Below are positions 34,953 to 43,861 of a stretch of DNA of 64,000 nt, piece after piece. The number at the start of each line of letters is the position of its first letter. Positions within the stretch are counted from its first letter, which is position 1. The notes under the pieces are model-generated. The model was not told the DNA's origin. It made no database searches and worked only from the letters and a program-made list of their open reading frames with translations. The DNA comes from Achromobacter ruhlandii. Lineage in GTDB: Bacteria; Pseudomonadota; Gammaproteobacteria; Burkholderiales; Burkholderiaceae_B. The translations under genes and the position numbers were made by a program. The DNA is taken from positions 434,001 through 498,000 of the forward strand of contig NZ_CADIJL010000001.1 in the NCBI RefSeq assembly GCF_902859695.1, written 5' to 3'.

Positions 34953-36002
34953 ATGAGATGGAAGAACCGTCCCGAAGGGTCGAACTGGGGAGACTTCGGT
35001 CCTGATGACCAACGGGGTTGCCTGAATTACATCACTCCCGCGAACGTGATGAAGGGAATCCAGGAGGTCCGCGAGGGGTTGAACTTCTGTCTGTCGCTGC
35101 CGCTGGATTATCCCGGCGGCAACGGCGTCAATGTGCGCCGCCATCCTCCGAAGCTGCGCCCCACCGAACGCGACGGCGACCAGTACCTGAACTTCCCCCT
35201 GGGCCGGCTGCGTCCGGGCTGTGTCGACGTGCTGAGCGATGACATCGTCGAAATGAGCCTGCAGTACTCGACCCAGTGGGATTCGCTGGCGCACGTGGGC
35301 GCGTTGTTCGACGCCAACGGCGACGGCCTGCCCGAACGCGTCTATTACAACGGCTACCGACCGAACGAGCACGTTGTCGGCCCGGTCGACTATGACGTCG
35401 ACAACGGCTTTGCCAAGACCGACCTGGGCCAGGGCGGCGCCTCGCATGCCAAGAAACTGGACATTACCCAGTTGGCCGAGTCCTGTCTGCAGAGCCGCGG
35501 GGTGATGATCGACCTGGCGCGGCATTATGGACGCGAGCAGAAGTCCGTGGGCTACGACGACCTGATGCGGATCATCGAGGCCGACCGCATCGAGATCGAG
35601 CAGGGCGACATCTTGCTGTTCCATACCGAGTTCGGCGATGCGCTGCTGGAAAAGCAGCGCCAGCCGGATCATCACACCTTGCACGAGATCTGCGCCGGGC
35701 TGGATGGCAGCGACGAGAAGCTGCTGCAGTGGATCACCGATTCCAGGGTGGCCGCGATGGCCTCGGACAACCATGCGCTGGAAATCTACCCGACGCAAAA
35801 ACCCAACGCCTGCTGCGCGGCGTTGCCGCTGCATCACCATTGCATCTTCAAGCTCGGCCTGCCGATCGGCGAGATGTGGTACCTCGGGGCGCTGGCGCGC
35901 TGGCTGACGGCCCACGGGCGCAGCCGTTTCCTGCTGACCGCGCCGCCGCTGAACCTGCCGGGGGCGGTGGGTTCGCCCGCCACGCCGGTGGCCACGGTCT
36001 GA
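34953..36002 (+). CDS. Cyclase-family metal-dependent hydrolase (kynurenine formamidase-like)
   Basis: A 349-residue member of the cyclase/KynB-like family (PF04199), which hydrolyses amides or lactones with a bound metal. The core shows LSDDIVEMSLQYSTQWDSLAH (the family's metal-binding HxGTHxD region is modified to TQWDSLAHVG), RGVMIDLARHYG and IEQGDILLFHTEFG, and a His-rich LPLHHHCIFKLGLPIGEMW near residue 300. It is longer than KynB (about 210). The divergent IclR-Bug pair suggests a catabolic role on an imported organic acid derivative. The exact substrate is unknown. Confidence 0.75.
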   Translation: MRWKNRPEGSNWGDFGPDDQRGCLNYITPANVMKGIQEVREGLNFCLSLPLDYPGGNGVNVRRHPPKLRPTERDGDQYLNFPLGRLRPGCVDVLSDDIVEMSLQYSTQWDSLAHVGALFDANGDGLPERVYYNGYRPNEHVVGPVDYDVDNGFAKTDLGQGGASHAKKLDITQLAESCLQSRGVMIDLARHYGREQKSVGYDDLMRIIEADRIEIEQGDILLFHTEFGDALLEKQRQPDHHTLHEICAGLDGSDEKLLQWITDSRVAAMASDNHALEIYPTQKPNACCAALPLHHHCIFKLGLPIGEMWYLGALARWLTAHGRSRFLLTAPPLNLPGAVGSPATPVATV

Positions 36003-36168
36003 GCCTGAGGGCGACGCAATCGGGCAGGCCTCTGGATCGGGTCTGCGCCGGGCGAGCCGGCGCCGCTCGGAACGGCGCGGCACGCGCCGACCCAGGACGA
36101 GCTAACCGGCACTGCGCCGACTTCACAGCCCGGGGCCTCCCGGGCCTTGGGCAGTGGCTCCCGGGCGC

Positions 36169-37326
36169 TCAGCGGCCGACGCGCGCCTCGATCTCGGCGG
36201 CCAGGTCGGCCACCGCGGTGGCATAGAAGTAGCTGCGGTTGTATTTCGTCAGGGCAAAGAAGTTGGGCGTGCCAACGCGGTATTGCGCGGTGCCGCGGGC
36301 TTCTTCCACCAGGTCGACGACGCCCATGGGCTGGCTGCCCCAGCCGTTGGCCGAGGCGCCGGGCTGCAGGCGCGCGCCCGCTGCGGTCAGGGTGCCCCAG
36401 GTCTGCTTGGGTTCCAGGCCGCCGTCCACCAGCGCGGTGGGATCGGCCGGCAACGTCACCGGCGCGAATACCGGCAGTCCGCGCTGCCAGCCGTGCTGCG
36501 ACAGGAAGCTGCCGACCGACATGATGGCATCGCGGGTGTTGTTGGTCAGGTCGATATGACCGCTGTCATCGCCGTCCACCGCGTAGTGCTTGATGCTGGT
36601 GGGCATGAATTGCGGCATGCCGATGGCCCCGGCGTATGAGCCGCGGGTTTCCATGTCCAGCTTGCCTTTCATCACCAGCGTGAGGAAGTCGGCCAGTTGG
36701 CCGCGGAACATGGTGGCGCGCTCGGGCTTGGCCGGGTCCGGATAATCGAAGGCCAGCGTGGTCAGCGCGTCCAGCACGCGGAAATTGCCCATGTTGCGGC
36801 CATAGAGCGTTTCAACGCCGATGATCGAGGCGATGATGGGGGCCGGCACGCCGAAGCGCTGCGCGGCCTGGTTGAGCTGGTCGCGGTGCTCGTTGTAGAA
36901 CTCCACGCCCCAGCCGATGCGCTTGGGCTCGACGAAGCGCGAACGGTAGGTCAGCCAGCTGCGCCAGATCTTCTTGCCGGGCGGCGACGGGGCGATCAGC
37001 CGCGCCACGGTGGCGTTGTAGCGGGCGCCCTCGAGCGCCGCGACCATGGGTTTGAGCGGCAGGTCGCGCTCGGCGGCCAGGCTTTCGACGAAGGCGCGCA
37101 CCTCCGGCCGCAGGGCGCCGCTAGGCGTCAGGGCGGCCGGGCCGTCGTCCGCGGGCTCGGCACCGAGTGTCGGCGTACTGGGTCCGATGCGGATGGGCGT
37201 GGTGCCGGTTGTGGCGGCCGGCGGTTGGCCGGCGGGCGGATTGGGGGAGGTGGGAGCGGTGGTGGCACAGCCGGCCAGGAGGGCCGACAAGGTGCCGAGT
37301 TGCAGTAATCGCCGACAGGTGAACAT
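36169..37326 (-). CDS. mltB: Membrane-bound lytic murein transglycosylase B
   Basis: A 385-residue lipoprotein. It starts MFTCRRLLQLGTLSALLAGC, where LLAGC is the lipobox. The SLT/MltB catalytic domain (about 90-385) has GVEFYNEHRDQL, IIGVETLYGRNMG (with the catalytic Glu of MltB), RGQLADFL, GAIGMPQFMPTSIK and DLTNNTRDAI. AGGAAG precedes the ATG at 37326 on the minus strand; longer in-frame starts lack a signal and overlap the divergent gene. It cleaves peptidoglycan to 1,6-anhydromuramyl products at the outer membrane. The Pro-rich linker after the lipobox (about 20-60) is typical. Confidence 0.93.
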   Translation of the reverse strand: MFTCRRLLQLGTLSALLAGCATTAPTSPNPPAGQPPAATTGTTPIRIGPSTPTLGAEPADDGPAALTPSGALRPEVRAFVESLAAERDLPLKPMVAALEGARYNATVARLIAPSPPGKKIWRSWLTYRSRFVEPKRIGWGVEFYNEHRDQLNQAAQRFGVPAPIIASIIGVETLYGRNMGNFRVLDALTTLAFDYPDPAKPERATMFRGQLADFLTLVMKGKLDMETRGSYAGAIGMPQFMPTSIKHYAVDGDDSGHIDLTNNTRDAIMSVGSFLSQHGWQRGLPVFAPVTLPADPTALVDGGLEPKQTWGTLTAAGARLQPGASANGWGSQPMGVVDLVEEARGTAQYRVGTPNFFALTKYNRSYFYATAVADLAAEIEARVGR

Positions 37327-37345
37327 AATCTTCCTTATGGAGACC

Positions 37346-38260
37346 ATGTATCTTACCCACCCGGCATGCCGCTTGCATGAAATGGGCAGTTGGCATCCGG
37401 AGAGCCCGCAGAGGCTGGATGCCATTTCCGACCAATTGCTCGCCAGCGGTTTGATGCCCTATCTGGATGACCGGCAGGCGCCGCAGGCGTCGCGCCATGA
37501 CGTGCTGCGGGTGCACACTGTCCAGTATCTGGACAGTCTGCGCGAACATACCCCGGAACACGGGTATTACCCGATAGATCCCGACACCCTCATGAACCCC
37601 CACACCTACGAGGCCGCGCTGTACGCGGCCGGCGCGGGCGTGGCGGCCGTGGACGCGGTGATCGGCGGCGAGGCGCGCACGGCGTTTTGTGCGGTGCGTC
37701 CTCCCGGACACCACGCCTGCCGTTCGCAGGCCATGGGCTTCTGCTTCCTGAACAACGTGGCCATCGCGGCCCGCCACGCCATGGACTTCCACGGCCTGTC
37801 GCGGGTGGCGATCGTCGATTTCGACGTGCACCACGGCAACGGCACCGAGGACGTCTTCGCGGGCGATGAGCGGGTGCTGATGTGCAGCATTTTCCAGCAT
37901 CCCTTCTTTCCCAACAGCGGCACCGAACATCCGGCGGCCAACATGGTCAACGTGCCTGTGGCCGCCTATACGGCGGGCGCTGCTGTCCGTGCCATCGTCA
38001 CGGACACCTGGCTGCCGCGGCTGGAGGCGCACCGCCCGGAACTTATTCTGATTTCGGCCGGTTTCGATGCCCACCGCGAGGACGACATGGGTCAAATGGG
38101 GCTGGTGGAGGCCGACTATGCATGGATCACCGAGCAGCTCGTGGAGGTGGCGGAACGCCATTGCCAGGGGCGCATCGTCAGCACGCTCGAGGGCGGTTAC
38201 AACCTGTCCGCCCTGGGTCGCAGCGTCGTGGCCCATATACGGGCGCTGGCGAAGCTGTAG
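37346..38260 (+). CDS. Histone deacetylase-like amidohydrolase
   Basis: A 304-residue zinc amidohydrolase of the HDAC/acetoin-utilisation (class II-like) superfamily. Catalytic elements are complete: RPPGHHA (His-His dyad), GFCFLNNVAIA, DFDVHHGNGTE and SAGFDAH (zinc Asp/His/Asp), and LEGGYNL with the transition-state Tyr. Bacterial members remove acetyl groups from polyamines or small amides. The ATG at 37346 follows GGAGACC; an ATG at 37337 adds three residues. Its 5' end is only 10-19 bp from the divergent mltB start. etfB follows 79 bp later, perhaps on the same transcript. Confidence 0.87.
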   Translation: MYLTHPACRLHEMGSWHPESPQRLDAISDQLLASGLMPYLDDRQAPQASRHDVLRVHTVQYLDSLREHTPEHGYYPIDPDTLMNPHTYEAALYAAGAGVAAVDAVIGGEARTAFCAVRPPGHHACRSQAMGFCFLNNVAIAARHAMDFHGLSRVAIVDFDVHHGNGTEDVFAGDERVLMCSIFQHPFFPNSGTEHPAANMVNVPVAAYTAGAAVRAIVTDTWLPRLEAHRPELILISAGFDAHREDDMGQMGLVEADYAWITEQLVEVAERHCQGRIVSTLEGGYNLSALGRSVVAHIRALAKL

Positions 38261-38339
38261 AATCAGGAAAAAATTGTGCAATGCGATCCCGGCGGGTCGT
38301 TGATCCGCCGGGAATTTATTTCCATTTGGAGGCAGCGGG

Positions 38340-39089
38340 ATGAAGGTGTTGGTACCTGTCAAGCGCGTCGTTGACTACAACGTCAAGGTGCGCGTCAAGT
38401 CTGATCAGACCGGCGTGGATATCGCCAATGTGAAGATGTCGATGAACCCCTTTGACGAGATCGCCGTCGAGGAAGCCACCCGCCTGAAGGAAAAGGGCGC
38501 CGTGGCCGAAGTCGTGGCGGTTTCTTGCGGCGTTGCGCAATGCCAGGAAACCCTGCGCACCGCCATGGCCATCGGCGCCGACCGTGGCGTGCTGGTCCAG
38601 ACCGACGCCGAACTGCAACCGCTGGCCGTGGCCAAGCTGCTCAAGGCCCTCGTCGACAAGGAACAGCCGCAACTGGTGATCCTGGGCAAGCAGGCCATCG
38701 ACGACGACGCCAACCAGACCGGCCAAATGCTGGCCGCGCTGCTGGACTGGCCGCAAGCCACGTTCGCCAGCAAGGTCGAGCTGGCCGATGGCAAGGCCAC
38801 GGTCACGCGCGAAGTCGACGGCGGCCTGGAAACGCTGACGCTCAAGCTGCCGGCCATCATCACCACCGACCTGCGCCTGAACGAGCCGCGTTACGTCACG
38901 CTGCCGAACATCATGAAGGCCAAGAAGAAGCAGCTGGACACCGTCACCCCGGAAGAACTGGGTGTCGATCCGGCGCCGCGCCTGAAGACGCTCAAGGTCA
39001 GCGAGCCGCCCGCCCGCAAGGCCGGCATCAAGGTGGCCGATGTCGCGGCCCTGGTGGACAAACTCAAGAACGAAGCGAAGGTGGTTTGA
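38340..39089 (+). CDS. etfB: Electron transfer flavoprotein subunit beta
   Basis: A 249-residue AMP-binding subunit of the soluble ETF that passes electrons from acyl-CoA dehydrogenases to ETF-ubiquinone oxidoreductase. It begins [20 protein letters not shown], has [28 protein letters not shown] and the ETF-beta signature [10 protein letters not shown]-like segment ([18 protein letters not shown]). GGAG lies upstream of the ATG. etfA starts 1 nt after its stop. The acyl-CoA dehydrogenase at 45727-47553 is a likely electron donor. Confidence 0.96.
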   Translation: MKVLVPVKRVVDYNVKVRVKSDQTGVDIANVKMSMNPFDEIAVEEATRLKEKGAVAEVVAVSCGVAQCQETLRTAMAIGADRGVLVQTDAELQPLAVAKLLKALVDKEQPQLVILGKQAIDDDANQTGQMLAALLDWPQATFASKVELADGKATVTREVDGGLETLTLKLPAIITTDLRLNEPRYVTLPNIMKAKKKQLDTVTPEELGVDPAPRLKTLKVSEPPARKAGIKVADVAALVDKLKNEAKVV

Positions 39090-39090
39090 G

Positions 39091-40020
39091 ATGACGACGC
39101 TGGTTATTGCCGAACACGATAACGCCCAGCTCAAGGGCGCAACCCTGAACGCCGTCGCCGCCGCCGCCAAGATCGGAGGCGACGTCCACGTGCTGGTCGC
39201 CGGCGCCAATGCCCGTGCCGTGGCCGACCAGGCCGCGCAGGCGGCTGGCGTGTCCAAGGTGCTGCTGGCCGACGCGCCGCAACTGGCCGACGGCCTGGCC
39301 GAGAACGTCGCCGCCCAGGTGCTGGCCGTGGCCTCCGGCTACAGCCACATCCTGTTCCCGGCCACCGCCTCGGGCAAGAACGTCGCCCCGCGCGTGGCCG
39401 CCAAGCTCGACGTGGCCCAGATTTCCGACATCATCGGCGTGGAATCCGCCGATACCTTCCAGCGCCCGATCTACGCCGGCAACGCCATCGCCACCGTGCA
39501 GTCGGCCGACCCGGTCAAGGTCATCACCGTGCGCACCACCGGCTTTGACGCCGTGGCCGCGCAGGGCGGCTCGGCTGCCGTGGAAGACGTTGCCGCCGTG
39601 GCCGATTCCGGCCTGTCGAGCTTCGTCGGCCGCGAAGTCGCCAAGAGCGACCGTCCCGAACTGGCCGGCGCCCGCGTCGTCGTGTCCGGCGGCCGTGGCC
39701 TGGGCAGCGCCGAGAACTTCAAGATCCTGGATCCGCTGGCCGACAAGCTCGGCGCCGCCCTGGGCGCTTCGCGCGCCGCGGTCGACGCCGGCTATGCGCC
39801 CAACGACTGGCAGGTCGGGCAGACCGGCAAGATTGTTGCGCCGCAACTGTACGTGGCCGTCGGTATCTCGGGCGCCATCCAGCATCTGGCCGGCATGAAG
39901 GATTCCAAGGTCATCGTCGCCATCAACAAGGATCCCGAAGCGCCGATTTTCGGCGTGGCCGATTATGGCCTGGTGGGCGATCTGTTCCAGGTGGTTCCCG
40001 AACTGACCGGCGCGCTGTAA
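39091..40020 (+). CDS. etfA: Electron transfer flavoprotein subunit alpha
   Basis: A 309-residue FAD-binding ETF subunit starting [20 protein letters not shown]. The FAD domain near the C-terminus has [34 protein letters not shown], the signature [20 protein letters not shown] and [10 protein letters not shown]. It follows etfB by one base and has a perfect 15-bp terminator right after it. Codon use is strongly biased, in keeping with high expression. Confidence 0.97.
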   Translation: MTTLVIAEHDNAQLKGATLNAVAAAAKIGGDVHVLVAGANARAVADQAAQAAGVSKVLLADAPQLADGLAENVAAQVLAVASGYSHILFPATASGKNVAPRVAAKLDVAQISDIIGVESADTFQRPIYAGNAIATVQSADPVKVITVRTTGFDAVAAQGGSAAVEDVAAVADSGLSSFVGREVAKSDRPELAGARVVVSGGRGLGSAENFKILDPLADKLGAALGASRAAVDAGYAPNDWQVGQTGKIVAPQLYVAVGISGAIQHLAGMKDSKVIVAINKDPEAPIFGVADYGLVGDLFQVVPELTGAL

Positions 40021-40045
40021 GCCGACGCGCCCCGGCGTTAATGCC

Positions 40046-40083
40046 AAAAGCCCGCGGACATTATGTGTCCGCGGGCTTTTTTA
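40046..40083 (+). terminator. Rho-independent terminator after etfBA
   Basis: Perfect 15-bp arms (AAAAGCCCGCGGACA and complement) with loop TTATG, followed by a T-rich tail. Being nearly symmetric (A-run before, T-run after) it could work on both strands. Confidence 0.93.
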
Positions 40084-40129
40084 TTGCACCTGACAAACGA
40101 AACTATTTGATATTTGTAGTGGGAATTTT

Positions 40130-40157
40130 TTGATCTTTGGAAAGATTCTGATAATGT
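40130..40157 (+). promoter_or_regulatory. Promoter of aspT with embedded palindrome
   Basis: TTGATC (40130-40135), 16-nt spacer, TAATGT (40152-40157), in a locally AT-rich spacer upstream of the first aspT. The spacer overlaps ATCTTT-GG-AAAGAT (40133-40146), a 6-bp inverted repeat placed where a repressor would block RNA polymerase. A good Shine-Dalgarno (AAGGAG) precedes the aspT ATG 62 nt downstream. Confidence 0.5.
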
Positions 40158-40219
40158 ATGCCGCGCGCAGCTAGGATTCGCGCAAGTGCTTGGCCGGTAC
40201 ATAACGAAGGAGATTCGGG

Positions 40220-41911
40220 ATGGAATGGTTATTTGACACTCTGCGGAAATACCCTGAACTGGCCATATTCCTTACCCTCGGGCTGGGGTATTGGATAGGC
40301 GCCAAGAAGATATTCGGATTCAACCTGGGGGCGGTGACCGGCACCTTGCTGGTCGGTGTGCTGGTCGGCCAGCTCAATATCACGATCGCCCCGATCGTCA
40401 AACAGGTTTTCTTCCTGCTGTTCCTGTTCGGCCTGGGCTATGGCGTCGGGCCGCAATTCTTCCGCGGCATGAAAAGCGATGGCCTGCCGCAAGTCATTTT
40501 CGCCGTGATCATCTGCGTCATCTGCCTGCTGGTGACCTGGGGCACTGCCGTGGGCTTCGGCTTCGATGCCGGCACCGGCGCGGGGCTGCTGTCCGGCGCG
40601 CAGACCATTTCGGCGGTGATGGGGGTGGCGACCGATACCATCAACGGCCTGGGCATCGACGCGGCCACCAAGAAGAAATGGATCGACAGCATCCCGGTGG
40701 CGTACGCGGTCTGCTACATCTTCGGCACGGTGGGCAGCGCCTGGCTGCTGGCCTCGCTTGGCCCCAAGCTGATGCGCGTGGACATCGTCAAGGAGTGCAA
40801 GGAGTACGAAGCCAAGATGTCCGGCGGGGCGGATTCGATGGAGCTGTCGGGCTATCGCAAGTTCATTTCCCGCGCCTACAGGCTGGACCATCCCGAATTC
40901 GTCGGCAAGACAGTGGGCGAGATTGAATCGCGCTTCGTCGAAGCGCGCGTATTCATCGAACGCATCCGCCGCGGCGACCAGATCCTCGACGCCGATTCCA
41001 CCACCGTGCTGCAGGCCGGCGACGTGCTGGGCGTGGCCGGCAGGCATGACGCGCTGGTGCTGCAGGCGGCCGGGATCATCGGTACCGAGGTCGAGGACCG
41101 TGACCTGATCAACCTGCCCGCCGAGATTGTCGAGGTGGTGCTCACCAACAAGAACCTGGCCGGCAAGACCGTCAAGGAAATATCCGAAATGGAACAGGTG
41201 CGCGAGCTGGGTCGCGGCGTGTTCCTGCGCAAAGTGGTGCGCGGCGGTCACGAAATGCCGGTCAACTGGGGCCTGAAGCTCGACCGGGGCGATCGCCTGT
41301 TCATCCTCGGCGCCAAGCGCGACGTCGAACGGGTGGTGAGCAAGCTGGGCTACGTGGACCGCGCCACCGAGCAGACCGACATGGTGTTCGTGGGCTTCGG
41401 CATCCTGCTGGGCGGCCTGTTCGGTACGCTGGTGCTGACGGTCGGCGGCATTCCCATCACGCTGTCGACCTCGGGCGGCTCGCTGATCGCCGGCCTGATC
41501 TTCGGCTATCTGCGGTCGGTGCATCCCACCTTCGGGCGAGTGCCGGAACCGGTGCATTGGTTCCTGACCTCGGTCGGCCTGACGGCCTTCGTGGCGGTAG
41601 TGGGCATCAGTTCCGGGCCGGGCTTCGTGCAGGGCTTCCAGCAGCTCGGCGCCAAGCTGTTCATCGCCGGCATCATCGCCACCAGCGTACCCATGATCCT
41701 GGGGGTGTACATCGCGCGCTACGTCTTCAAGTTCCACCCGGGCATCGTGCTGGGCGTGTGCGCAGGGGCCCGCACCACCACGGCCGCCATCGGCCAGATC
41801 ACCGAGACCGCGAAGAGCCAGGTGCCCGCCCTGGGCTATACCGTGCCCTACGCCATCGGCAATACCCTGCTCATCATCTGGGGCATTGTCATCGTCATGC
41901 TCATGACCTAG
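40220..41911 (+). CDS. aspT: Aspartate:alanine antiporter (AAEx family), copy 1
   Basis: A 563-residue membrane exchanger. Five N-terminal helices (about 10-185), a cytosolic middle with two RCK_C/TrkA_C domains (about 205-290 and 295-375, for example DRDLINLPAEIVEVVLTNKN), then five or six C-terminal helices. Known AspT imports aspartate and exports alanine made by AsdA, building proton motive force because decarboxylation consumes a proton. Duplicated family segments are visible: GYGVGPQFFRGM and GISSGPGFVQGF, and GVCAGARTTTAAIGQ near the end. asdA lies 98 bp downstream. Confidence 0.9.
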   Translation: MEWLFDTLRKYPELAIFLTLGLGYWIGAKKIFGFNLGAVTGTLLVGVLVGQLNITIAPIVKQVFFLLFLFGLGYGVGPQFFRGMKSDGLPQVIFAVIICVICLLVTWGTAVGFGFDAGTGAGLLSGAQTISAVMGVATDTINGLGIDAATKKKWIDSIPVAYAVCYIFGTVGSAWLLASLGPKLMRVDIVKECKEYEAKMSGGADSMELSGYRKFISRAYRLDHPEFVGKTVGEIESRFVEARVFIERIRRGDQILDADSTTVLQAGDVLGVAGRHDALVLQAAGIIGTEVEDRDLINLPAEIVEVVLTNKNLAGKTVKEISEMEQVRELGRGVFLRKVVRGGHEMPVNWGLKLDRGDRLFILGAKRDVERVVSKLGYVDRATEQTDMVFVGFGILLGGLFGTLVLTVGGIPITLSTSGGSLIAGLIFGYLRSVHPTFGRVPEPVHWFLTSVGLTAFVAVVGISSGPGFVQGFQQLGAKLFIAGIIATSVPMILGVYIARYVFKFHPGIVLGVCAGARTTTAAIGQITETAKSQVPALGYTVPYAIGNTLLIIWGIVIVMLMT

Positions 41912-42009
41912 CGGGATTCCCGCCCGCGCGCATGCGGGCGGGCCTGCGGATTCCGGGAGCCGCGCCCCCGGGCAAGCGCCTGTCAATCGCAAACCAGGAG
42001 TACTGAATA

Positions 42010-43824
42010 ATGGCTTCCACCGCGCCTCTCACCGTCAGCCTGGCTTCGGCCCTCAAGACCACCCGTTCGCGCCAGCGCGACCTGGAGCAACTGTCGCCCT
42101 TCGAATTGAAGGACTACCTGATCACGTTGGCCAAGGAAAGCCAGCAGACCGCCGTGCTGACCATGCTGAACGCCGGGCGTGGCAATCCGAACTGGATCGC
42201 CACCGAGCCGCGCGACGCTTTCTTTCTGCTGGGCCAGTTCGCGATGAAGGAAGCGCGCCGGGTGCGCGACGACGTCATCCTGGCGGGCATGCCGCCCAAG
42301 AAGGGCTGCGCCGACCGCCTGCGCAAGTTCCTGTCCAAGAACAAGGGCGCGGCGGGAGCGGACTTCCTGGCCGGCGTCCTGGAGTATGGCGTGAAGGTCA
42401 AGAACTTCGTGCCGGATGAGTGGATCCACGAGCTGACCGACGGCATCATCGGCGATAACTATCCGGTGCCGCCGCGCGCACTGGTGCACCTTGAACAGAT
42501 CCTGCACGATTACCTGATCAAGGAAATGTGCGATGGCCGTCCGCCCAAGGGCAAGTTCGACCTGTTCCCGGTCGAAGGCGGCACGGCGGCCATGTGCTAC
42601 ATCTTCGATTCGCTGATGCAGAACGGCCTGCTCAAGCAGGGCGACACCATTGCGCTGTTCCTGCCGACCTTCACGCCGTATATCGAGATCGCGCATCTGG
42701 AGCGCTTCCAGTTCAAGATTGTCGCCATCAATGCCAGCAGCGTGCGCGCTGATGGCACCCACGACTGGCACTATCCCGCCTCGGAAATCGCCAAGCTGGA
42801 GAACCCCAAGATCAAGCTGGCGGTGACCGTCAATCCCAGCAATCCGCCGTCGGTGGCTTTCAGCCCGGTAGAGATGAAACAGATCGTGGGGTTGATCCGC
42901 AAGAATCCGGACCTGGTGCTGGTGACGGACGATGTGTATGGCACCTTCGTGCCCAACTTCCGTTCGCTGATGGCCGAGGTGCCGCACAACACTATCTGCG
43001 TATATTCGTTCTCGAAGAACTTCGGTTGCACCGGCTGGCGCCTGGGCGTGATCGCGACCCACGAGAAGAACACCATGGACCGCCGCATCGCCGAATTGCC
43101 GGCATCCTGGAAAAACCGGCTGAACAAGCGCTACGGCGCCATGACCATGGAGCCCGAGAAGCTCAAGTTCATCGACCGGCTGGTGGCCGACAGCCGCAAT
43201 GTGGCGTTGAACCACACCGCCGGCTTGTCGTTGCCGCAGCAGGTGCAGATGGGCTTTTTCGCGCTATCTCATCTGCTGGACCTGAAGGACGCGTACAAAC
43301 ACCTGACCATGCAGATCGTGCGCGCCCGCCGCGATGCGTTGTGGCGTGGCCTGGGGGCGCCGTTGCCGCCGGAAGATCCGATGCGTGGCTGGTACTACGT
43401 CGAACTGGACTTCATGGTGTGGGCCAAGAATACCTATGGCGACGCGTTCTGCAAGTACATGGCGTCGAACTACGAGCCGGTCGACTTCCTGTTCCGCCTG
43501 GCCGAGAAATCCGGCGTGGTGCTCATGGATGGCGGCGGCTTCGGCGGCCCGCCGTGGTCGATCCGCATTTCCCTGGCCAACCTGGATGATGGCGACTATT
43601 CCAAGATCGGCAAGCATATGGTCGAGGCCGCCACGGAATACGTCGAGGCCTGGAAGGCCGGCCAACTGGTGCGTTCGGGTCCGACCGCCGGCAAGGGCCA
43701 GAAGGTCAAGCCCGCCGCCGCCAAGCGCAAGGCCGCCGGCAAGCAAGCCGCCAAGAAGGCGGTGAAGCAGGCGGTCAAGCAGGCCGCCAAGGCCGAGCGC
43801 TCGGCCACCAAAGGGGCGAAGTAG
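42010..43824 (+). CDS. asdA: Aspartate 4-decarboxylase (bifunctional aspartate aminotransferase), with histone-like tail
   Basis: A 604-residue PLP enzyme converting L-aspartate to L-alanine and CO2. Visible: LFPVEGGTAAMCYI, FLPTFTPYIEIA, TVNPSNPPSV, the PLP site CVYSFSKNFGCTGWRLG (about residue 335) and MDGGGFGGPPWSIRIS. AsdA proteins are usually about 530-545 residues. This one has about 53 extra residues from 552 on, 13 of them Lys, Ala-rich with KKAVKQAVKQAAK-type repeats like histone H1 tails. AGGAG precedes the ATG. It lies between two aspT genes; with them it forms a proton-motive and acid-resistance cycle. Confidence 0.93.
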   Translation: MASTAPLTVSLASALKTTRSRQRDLEQLSPFELKDYLITLAKESQQTAVLTMLNAGRGNPNWIATEPRDAFFLLGQFAMKEARRVRDDVILAGMPPKKGCADRLRKFLSKNKGAAGADFLAGVLEYGVKVKNFVPDEWIHELTDGIIGDNYPVPPRALVHLEQILHDYLIKEMCDGRPPKGKFDLFPVEGGTAAMCYIFDSLMQNGLLKQGDTIALFLPTFTPYIEIAHLERFQFKIVAINASSVRADGTHDWHYPASEIAKLENPKIKLAVTVNPSNPPSVAFSPVEMKQIVGLIRKNPDLVLVTDDVYGTFVPNFRSLMAEVPHNTICVYSFSKNFGCTGWRLGVIATHEKNTMDRRIAELPASWKNRLNKRYGAMTMEPEKLKFIDRLVADSRNVALNHTAGLSLPQQVQMGFFALSHLLDLKDAYKHLTMQIVRARRDALWRGLGAPLPPEDPMRGWYYVELDFMVWAKNTYGDAFCKYMASNYEPVDFLFRLAEKSGVVLMDGGGFGGPPWSIRISLANLDDGDYSKIGKHMVEAATEYVEAWKAGQLVRSGPTAGKGQKVKPAAAKRKAAGKQAAKKAVKQAVKQAAKAERSATKGAK

Positions 43825-43861
43825 CCGCCATCGTCCGCCAGATCCAGGGTGACATGACCTC

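Noticed and set aside
36059-36077. GCGCCG-N7-CGGCGC hairpin between the cyclase gene and mltB as a terminator
   Set aside because: Six-bp arms with no T-run on either strand; common by chance in GC-rich spacers.
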